From the NCBI GenBank assembly GCA_021774195.1, contig JAJFJJ010000136.1, positions 1-32,705 of the forward strand: 32,705 bases of DNA. The letters are read 5' to 3'. The DNA is from Nitrosomonas sp. (GTDB lineage Bacteria > Pseudomonadota > Gammaproteobacteria > Burkholderiales > Nitrosomonadaceae). Shown piece by piece: positions 27,285-32,705 of the stretch (the first letter of the stretch is position 1; every line of letters starts with the position of its first letter). The position numbers and the translations under genes are program-made. The notes below the pieces were generated by a model. It saw only the letters and a program-made list of their open reading frames with translations. It did no database searches and had not been told where the DNA came from.

Positions 27285-28679
27285 ATGAAACCCACACTTG
27301 TATTAGTTGGCCGCCCCAACGTCGGAAAATCAACCTTATTTAATCGCTTAACACGTAGTCGTGATGCGATTGTAGCCAATATTCCAGGGTTAACACGTGA
27401 TCGTCATTATGGGCATGGCCGGGTAGGGGATAGGCCATACCTGGTTATGGATACCGGTGGTTTTGAGCCTATTGTAAAGGATGGCATCATGCACGCGATG
27501 GCCAAGCAAACTTTGCAAGCTGTCGATGAAGCGGACAAGGTGCTGTTTATCGTTGACGGGCGTCAGGGTGTGACTGCTCAAGATAAGATTATTGCGGAAC
27601 AATTAAGAAAATCCGGTCAAGATATTTTGTTGGTTGTTAACAAAACTGAAGGTATGGCAACGGCCGTTGTTACGGCTGAGTTTTTTGAGTTAGGCCTAGG
27701 AGAACCATGTGCCGTATCAGCCATGCATGGTGACAATATTAATGACTTGGCTGAATTGGCTTTAGAAAATTTCCCGCAAGTCGAGGAAGATCCTAAAAGC
27801 AAACATCCAAAAATAGCCATTGTGGGCCGACCAAATGTGGGTAAATCTACTCTGATTAATACACTGCTAGGTGAAGAGCGTGTGATTGCTTTTGATGAAC
27901 CGGGAACCACACGAGACAGTATTTACATTGATTTCGAATATAAAGAGAAACATTACACTTTGATTGACACGGCTGGCTTACGTCGGCGAGGTAAGGTCAA
28001 TGAGACGGTAGAAAAATTTTCTGTGATTAAGACGCTACAAACTGTAGAAGATGCCAATGTAGTCGTGTTGGTGTTAGATGCTCGATTAGAAGTTTCTGAC
28101 CAAGATGCGCATATCGCAGGGTTTATTCTGGAAACTGGGCGAGCATTGGTGGTGGTTGTCAATAAATGGGATGGATTAGATGCCTATCAACGCGACACAA
28201 TTAAGCGCGAACTAACACGCAAATTAGCTTTCCTAAGTTTCGCTAGATTGCACTATATTTCGGCATTAAAGGGCAGCGGTATGAGAAACTTATTGCCATC
28301 AATTGACGAAGCTTATGCCGCTGCGATGGCTAAATTGCCGACACCAAAGTTAACACGTGTACTAATGGCCGCTATTGAAAAACACCAGCCACCAAGGGGC
28401 GGGATGTCACGTCCAAAAATGCGCTACGCGCATCAAGGTGGTTCTAATCCGCCTTTAATTATCGTGCATGGCAGTATGTTGGAACATGTATCTGACACCT
28501 ATAAGCGTTATCTGGAGAACACTTTTCGCGAAACCTTTAAGTTGGTTGGAACACCGCTGCGGGTTGATTTTAGAACGGGAAAAAATCCTTACGCTAATAA
28601 AAAACCTGCCCCTCTAACAGAAGTAGAAGCCAGGCAAGCCCATAGTCGTCGGCGGCGAAGTCGTAAGCGATGGGGGTAG
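27285..28679 (+). CDS. der: Ribosome assembly GTPase Der (EngA)
   Basis: 464 residues. Der has two tandem GTPase domains and a KH-like C-terminal domain and is required for 50S subunit maturation. The P-loops GRPNVGKST occur near residues 9-16 and 181-188. The G3 and G4 motifs are MDTGGFEP with NKTEG, and [10 protein letters not shown] with NKWDGLD. The C-terminal part ends in the basic tail [13 protein letters not shown] chose the ATG at 27285 (protein begins [16 protein letters not shown]); an in-frame TTG at 27273 would add four residues. In the first domain the G4 motif is NKTEG where many relatives have NKxD. It is the last gene of the cluster. Confidence 0.97.
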   Translation: MKPTLVLVGRPNVGKSTLFNRLTRSRDAIVANIPGLTRDRHYGHGRVGDRPYLVMDTGGFEPIVKDGIMHAMAKQTLQAVDEADKVLFIVDGRQGVTAQDKIIAEQLRKSGQDILLVVNKTEGMATAVVTAEFFELGLGEPCAVSAMHGDNINDLAELALENFPQVEEDPKSKHPKIAIVGRPNVGKSTLINTLLGEERVIAFDEPGTTRDSIYIDFEYKEKHYTLIDTAGLRRRGKVNETVEKFSVIKTLQTVEDANVVVLVLDARLEVSDQDAHIAGFILETGRALVVVVNKWDGLDAYQRDTIKRELTRKLAFLSFARLHYISALKGSGMRNLLPSIDEAYAAAMAKLPTPKLTRVLMAAIEKHQPPRGGMSRPKMRYAHQGGSNPPLIIVHGSMLEHVSDTYKRYLENTFRETFKLVGTPLRVDFRTGKNPYANKKPAPLTEVEARQAHSRRRRSRKRWG

Positions 28680-28719
28680 CAGTTGTTTGGTTAGGTTAAA
28701 AACAAATCATAATTTGCAC

Positions 28720-28861
28720 GTAACTATTCAGCTCACCTCTAGAATTCACCATTTCTGCGTTACAAAATGATCATTGACACGTGTAAACTTACATTTTGTG
28801 CCTTGAACTGATGAATTCTAGGGGCAATCAGAACAGCTATTACAATATACTGACTAGTTAC
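28720..28861 (+). mobile_element. 142-bp MITE, copy 3, with diverged 8-bp target duplication
   Basis: The ends are GTAACTATTCAG (28720-28731) and CTGACTAGTTAC (28850-28861). Flanking octamers ATTTGCAC (28712-28719) and ATTTGCAT (28862-28869) agree at 7 of 8 positions, so this is an older or mutated duplication. The length equals that of copies 1 and 2. It starts 40 bp after the der stop in the same relative orientation as the others. Confidence 0.88.
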
Positions 28862-28915
28862 ATTTGCATTAGCTCATATTGATCTAACACGACACTAAAT
28901 TAATCTCGTACGACC

Positions 28916-28957
28916 TGACAGTCGGTTTTCGGCCAAAACCGGCCAGTCAATTTTTTT
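28916..28957 (+). terminator. Rho-independent terminator-like hairpin
   Basis: CGGTTTT and AAAACCG pair around CGGCC (28923-28941). Outer TGAC/GTCA can extend the stem, and seven Ts follow (28951-28957). It could end transcription from der after read-through of the MITE. The stem is imperfect outside the core, so function is uncertain. The loop resembles a hairpin at 32231-32252. Confidence 0.5.
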
Positions 28958-28968
28958 CAATAGATCAC

Positions 28969-29175
28969 TTACAATCTAGCTTTGTTACAATGAAAGCTAT
29001 ATTTATGTATTATCTTTAAAATTATAGAAATAGCATGCAACCCAAAGTATTGGATTTCATTTTTGACGTCTAGTTCTAGTTGGGCTTGAGTAGAACTCGA
29101 AATAGTTGAATGTTCATTGACCGCTTGAAGAGGAGATAACAGCAGGATGGCCATGAGTAAGAAGAGGACGCCCAT
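28969..29175 (-). CDS. Possible small secreted protein or gene remnant
   Basis: 68 residues, not recognised. Its main support is a convincing signal peptide (MGVLFLLMAILLLSPLQA, then VNEH), rare in random AT-rich ORFs. The rest is a mixed hydrophilic segment ending in a basic tail (HKYSFHCNKARL), with no motif. No good Shine-Dalgarno precedes it (AAAGAAAATC before ATG). It is divergent from the helicase gene, with only 33 bp between the starts. It could be the surviving 5' part of a larger exported protein broken by acquisition of the helicase segment. Confidence 0.3.
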   Translation of the reverse strand: MGVLFLLMAILLLSPLQAVNEHSTISSSTQAQLELDVKNEIQYFGLHAISIILKIIHKYSFHCNKARL

Positions 29176-29208
29176 GATTTTCTTTAATCAAGCGGAACTT
29201 GACAGTTT

Positions 29209-31908
29209 ATGACTACAGTCAGCAAGCAGATCCAGAGCGCTGACGAGGCGATCTGTCGGAATATCGAATTGCTCGCTGATAAACGAGCATTGCTCTCCCA
29301 GAATATCCTCTCCCAGCTCCGGAACCTAGTCGAGGGTGTTGCTGTCCTTCTCCACGTGGGCTCACCGAATGCCGAATTTAACTACGCCGCGATAAAACCG
29401 GGACTCGACTTTGTCAAGAGAAAGGGAAAGCTCAACTTCCTCGACAAGTTCCACAAACTGATTCAGATAATTGCTTCCCATTATACCCTGGACGGGGATA
29501 CTTCCGAGCGTTTGATGCTCAAGTACTACGAGTACCTCCACCGCATCCGCAGCTTGCTTCAAGACAACTGTGGAATCTCAGTGCTGGCGAACCTCGAGGA
29601 CTTTCCGATTGACCTCGATCCGTCGCTGCGGGAGTACCACGAGAAGATCGCTGCAAGAATTGAGGCGATCCGTTCAACTTCACCTGATAGCAGTTACAGG
29701 CATCGGTACTACATCCACAAAATGCGCCCCTTCTTCGTTGGTGGTCGCATTTACCACGAGGTCACCTTCTACCGGGCTGTCAACAAGGTGAGCAAGTTCG
29801 ACCGCATCATCGCCTTCACTGACATCGACATGACTGACAAGTACGCGGCCATGTTGACACTACAGCGGGACTCGATCGAAGTGCTCGGCCAGACGATGCC
29901 GATCACGATTGTCTGCGAGTGGGAGGTTTCGATCCGTCCGTGCGAGTTCGACAACTTCGCGCGTCTGCTTGGCATTACCATAAAAACACGTACCAACTCG
30001 GCGGAGTATCGCAACCTGATGCTGGGGCTGACGGTCGCCTCCGGCAGCCTGCTCGACCTGGTTGACATGCCCGACGACAAGTACACGTCGGCTAGAGCAG
30101 CAGGTACGGCTATCAACACCAAGCCGCAACTATTCCCAATACTGGATGAAGTGCGCCGGATCGTAAGGTCAGCCGCGCCAGGTCACAACGTCCTCAGATA
30201 TCTCATGCTTCGGATGCACAACCAGATCATCAAGTCGCAGTACTGCCGGGAATGCTGTGATCGTCTCTCCGGGATGAAGCTTAAGTATGGCTGCATCCCC
30301 TTTGAGACCATGCCGTTCTGTACATCGTTGCCGGGGCATAATCCCCGGTACTGGGGCCTTGTCGAGAGCCTTGATACAACCGAACGGAAGCACGAGCTGC
30401 TAGCTCGACGTGTGAAAAACAACGTGGAACGTCACGGAATGCTCTACACCCCCGTGATCGACTTAGAGGAATTTGGAGACATCAACGACTTGGTCTCTAT
30501 TTACAACAACGAGATTTACTACAAGCATACGGAGCGCCAGCTTGTGCTCGACAAGGGGCACATCTTCATCCGCGGGTATGAGAACGAAACCGTCTCCATT
30601 GTCGAGAAGCTTCAGAAGTACGCATCGTCCCGGATCGATGGCTACACTCAAGCCGTCGATCGCTGGTTCAATGAAACACCTCAAGGCATAGACGACCCGG
30701 TGAAGATGGATGCGCTCAAGCAGTTGTTCAGCCAGTCGCGCGTCGCCCTGATCTATGGGGCGGCTGGCACTGGCAAGTCGACGATGGTGAACCACATCGC
30801 GCACTACTTTGATGACAAGGACAAGCTTTTTCTCGCGCACACTAACCCGGCGATCGACAACCTCAAGCGCAAGGTAACAGCGGAGAACTCGGACTTCCGG
30901 ACAATCAGCAGCCTGATTGGCAGGAAACCCTCCCGTCAGGAGTATGACCTTCTCGTTATCGACGAGTGCAGCACCGTAAGCAACACAGACCTGATCAAGG
31001 TGCTGGAGAAAACCTCCTTCAAGCTGCTCGTGCTCGTCGGTGACGTCTACCAGATTGAGTCGATACAGTTCGGCAACTGGTTCGGAATTATTCGTTCGTT
31101 CATCCCGGGCACATCGGTGTTTGAGCTCACGACGCCTTTCAGAACCAAGAACGACTCACTTTTGAGCTTCTGGAACAAGGTTCGAGCCATCAAAGATGAC
31201 CTCGCCGAGATTATGGCCCGCAACAAATACTCAACCGTGCTCGACAAAACACTGTTAGAGACCCAAGGCCAGGACGAGATTATCCTTTGCTTGAACTACG
31301 ACGGTCTATACGGCATCAACAACATCAACCGATTTCTGCAGAGCAGTAATACCGGTTCTGCAACCACCTGGCGCGACTCCACATACAAGATCGGTGATCC
31401 TGTTCTCTTCAATGAGACCGAGCGATTCCGACCGGTGATCTACAACAACCTGAAGGGCCGGATCGTAGGCATCGACCACCTTCCTGATCAGATCCAATTC
31501 GACGTTGAGCTTCCTTTATCGCTTAGTAATTTAGACGTCGTTGGTAATGAGCTCGAATGGATTGATGAATCGACTGTGCGCTTCTCCGTCTACGAGAAAG
31601 AAACAAGCGATGAGGACGACGACTCCCTGGACACCACTGTGCCATTCCAGGTGGCCTATGCTGTATCGATCCACAAGGCGCAGGGCCTCGAGTATGACTC
31701 CGTTAAGATCGTGATTACCGACGCCAATGAAGACGACGTCACACACAACATCTTCTACACAGCCGTAACTCGGGCACGTGATCGTCTGAAGATATTCTGG
31801 ACGCCCGAGACACAGCAGGGTGTTTTACAGCACCTCCGCCGCAGCGCCAATCCAAAAGACGTCGTTCTTCTCGCTAGCCGTCAGGGCCTTACGCCGGTCA
31901 AAAGATGA
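29209..31908 (+). CDS. Superfamily 1 (RecD/UvrD-type) helicase with unknown N-terminal half
   Basis: 899 residues. The C-terminal half is an SF1 helicase: Walker A GAAGTGKS (517-524), Walker B VIDECS (Asp585-Glu586), VGDVYQIESIQFGNWF (motif III type), SIHKAQGLEYDSVKI (about 820-834) and FYTAVTRARDRLKIFW (849-864), the UvrD_C_2 pattern. I do not recognise residues 1-500. They are rich in charged and aromatic residues, and contain CRECCDRLSGMKLKYGC (a Cys-rich stretch that could bind metal). No recB, recC or nuclease gene is adjacent, so it is not RecBCD. Codons end mainly in C or G (CTC, ATC, GAC), unlike every neighbour. The shift begins and ends almost exactly with the gene, which suggests acquisition. 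A role in genome defence is plausible but unproven. Confidence 0.82.
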   Translation: MTTVSKQIQSADEAICRNIELLADKRALLSQNILSQLRNLVEGVAVLLHVGSPNAEFNYAAIKPGLDFVKRKGKLNFLDKFHKLIQIIASHYTLDGDTSERLMLKYYEYLHRIRSLLQDNCGISVLANLEDFPIDLDPSLREYHEKIAARIEAIRSTSPDSSYRHRYYIHKMRPFFVGGRIYHEVTFYRAVNKVSKFDRIIAFTDIDMTDKYAAMLTLQRDSIEVLGQTMPITIVCEWEVSIRPCEFDNFARLLGITIKTRTNSAEYRNLMLGLTVASGSLLDLVDMPDDKYTSARAAGTAINTKPQLFPILDEVRRIVRSAAPGHNVLRYLMLRMHNQIIKSQYCRECCDRLSGMKLKYGCIPFETMPFCTSLPGHNPRYWGLVESLDTTERKHELLARRVKNNVERHGMLYTPVIDLEEFGDINDLVSIYNNEIYYKHTERQLVLDKGHIFIRGYENETVSIVEKLQKYASSRIDGYTQAVDRWFNETPQGIDDPVKMDALKQLFSQSRVALIYGAAGTGKSTMVNHIAHYFDDKDKLFLAHTNPAIDNLKRKVTAENSDFRTISSLIGRKPSRQEYDLLVIDECSTVSNTDLIKVLEKTSFKLLVLVGDVYQIESIQFGNWFGIIRSFIPGTSVFELTTPFRTKNDSLLSFWNKVRAIKDDLAEIMARNKYSTVLDKTLLETQGQDEIILCLNYDGLYGINNINRFLQSSNTGSATTWRDSTYKIGDPVLFNETERFRPVIYNNLKGRIVGIDHLPDQIQFDVELPLSLSNLDVVGNELEWIDESTVRFSVYEKETSDEDDDSLDTTVPFQVAYAVSIHKAQGLEYDSVKIVITDANEDDVTHNIFYTAVTRARDRLKIFWTPETQQGVLQHLRRSANPKDVVLLASRQGLTPVKR

Positions 31909-32333
31909 GTTAAATGGACATCCACTTCCAAGGCTAAAACTTTTGCCATTAAAAAACATGGCTGGCATTAAGCTCACAAGAAGCCATGGATCAAAAACAA
32001 GCCACCGCTGAATCCTTCTTTTGTGTATTCCTGTTGAGCTCAGCTACCTTGAAGTGGAAGAAAAGTGCGATGGAGCGGTGACTTGAAATAGGGCCGCTCA
32101 ACCATTCTTTCCAGCGAACCGCCTTCGGCGCCCACTGAATGCCGACATTATCACTAAAAAAGGATTTTGCCCTATCTTACCGTCCCCTTTGGGTCGTAAG
32201 CGGTATCTGGTGTTAATGTAACAGAGAAAGGCGGCTATCGGCCAATAGCGGACGTTTAGTTGATGTTGTAGGTCAACTTAGAATATATCCACTTTTGTCT
32301 ATCTGGAAAACCGAGAAGTTGTTAAATAAAATA
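31909..32333. other. Non-coding region downstream of the helicase
   Basis: No supported gene. It holds several small inverted repeats: TCCACTTC near 31921 with its imperfect complement near 32049-32060, GCCAT...ATGGC near 31946-31962, and CTTAC...GTAAG at about 32179-32201. A CGGCTAT/AATAGCGG hairpin with a CGGCC loop lies at 32231-32252. It reads like accumulated remnants of short elements. Confidence 0.5.
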
Positions 32334-32482
32334 AGGCTATATCACCGTTAGTTGTGGGCCCACTGTAAAGAAATTCTGATTTTCGTTTGCAAACAGTTCA
32401 TTGACCTAAAAATCAATTGTTACTATTTGTCAGCTAATCCATTGAGTTGCATGATTGCCAATAACTAACGGTGATATAGCCT
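32334..32482. mobile_element. 149-bp MITE-like element with perfect 20-bp inverted ends
   Basis: AGGCTATATCACCGTTAGTT (32334-32353) is exactly inverted at 32463-32482. AAAATA occurs directly on both outer sides (32328-32333 and 32483-32488), a possible 6-bp target duplication in AT-rich sequence. The interior is AT-rich and non-coding. It is unrelated in sequence to the other elements. Confidence 0.75.
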
Positions 32483-32603
32483 AAAATAATGATTTAAAAA
32501 ATCTCACGTAATTCATCAACCTGAGGGTGACGAGGATGATAAGCAACAATTTACAAATCTCAGAACCGATAGATGTCAAGATAGTTGTCGCCTAAAGTTG
32601 AAT

Positions 32604-32705
32604 TTATGCAGCCTTATTTTCCACAATCTCGACTTGCTGCTTTTCTGGGTTAAGATGAACAATTCTTATCGGTTCCCAGTTTCTTATTTCGCCACTCCAA
32701 CGGTT
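32604..32705 (-). CDS. IS3-family-like transposase, C-terminal end only (cut by window edge)
   Basis: On the minus strand the last 33 codons before TAA read NRWSGEIRNWEPIRIVHLNP followed by an EKQQVEIVENKAA tail. This RWSG-x-RNW-x-P...LNPE ending is typical of OrfB integrases of several IS3-family elements. The body lies outside the window. Downstream of the stop, GGCGACAACTATCTTGACATC (minus strand, about 32571-32592) resembles the terminal inverted-repeat region of such elements, which would place the element boundary near 32566. Confidence 0.6.
   Translation of the reverse strand, partial: NRWSGEIRNWEPIRIVHLNPEKQQVEIVENKAA

Noticed and set aside
29209-31908. RecD subunit of RecBCD
   Set aside because: No recB or recC nearby, the N-terminal half is unlike RecD, and the codon use is foreign to the surrounding chromosome.
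31909-32062. Integron attC site after the helicase (GTTAAAT just after the stop)
   Set aside because: Only one core-like heptamer is present, in the wrong orientation; no matching RYYYAAC partner and no integrase were found.
32494-32562. C-terminal tail reading AYHPRHPQVDELREIF on the minus strand next to the IS3-like end
   Set aside because: Only about 18 codons between stops. It could be the tail of a gene disrupted by the insertion, but it is too short to support a call.

Overview
The window is from a gammaproteobacterium with a fairly AT-rich chromosome. The strongest evidence is the gene order ndk, rlmN, pilW, rodZ, ispG, hisS, yfgM, bamB, der (19230-28679), a classic gammaproteobacterial cluster. 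It is joined by xseB-ispA-dxs-folE2, lptF-lptG, murJ and a periplasmic gamma-glutamyltranspeptidase. Outer-membrane lipoproteins, an LPS exporter and a TonB receptor confirm a Gram-negative envelope. I cannot name the species.

Layout. 1-911 (minus) is the 5' part of a YncD/PqqU-like TonB-dependent receptor. 1119-5459 (plus) encodes a very large membrane protein that joins thirteen Ycf48-type repeat units to a KAP-family P-loop NTPase. 5456-7590 (minus) is lptF-lptG. 7802-9795 (minus) is a translationally coupled pair: a GNAT-like protein and a MobA-like nucleotidyltransferase. 10132-10590 (minus) is a small membrane-anchored protein of unknown function. 10958-16664 (plus) holds ggt and then xseB-ispA-dxs-folE2. 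16676-19035 (minus) holds murJ and a secreted rhodanese. 19230-28679 (plus) is the conserved cluster. 29209-31908 (plus) is a superfamily 1 helicase with a long unrecognised N-terminal half and clearly GC-richer codons, so probably acquired. The right edge carries another palindromic element and the C-terminus of an IS3-family-like transposase.

How the genes work together. Most are housekeeping: isoprenoid precursors (dxs, ispG, ispA), LPS export (lptFG), peptidoglycan precursor flipping and cell shape (murJ, rodZ), outer-membrane protein assembly (bamB, yfgM), pilus assembly (pilW), and RNA or ribosome maturation (rlmN, hisS, der).

The unusual content is of two kinds. First, the Ycf48-KAP protein looks like a transmembrane receptor: a periplasmic propeller-like domain with a constant framework and variable loop positions, coupled to a cytoplasmic NTPase. 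Second, short non-coding palindromic elements sit between genes. There are three exact-length 142-bp copies with 8-bp target duplications, a 180-bp element with a TTAT duplication, a 238-bp palindrome that supplies the ribosome-binding site of murJ, and a 149-bp element with perfect 20-bp ends. Several sit at stop or start codons and so form part of the local expression signals. No tRNA, rRNA, CRISPR array or complete insertion sequence was found.
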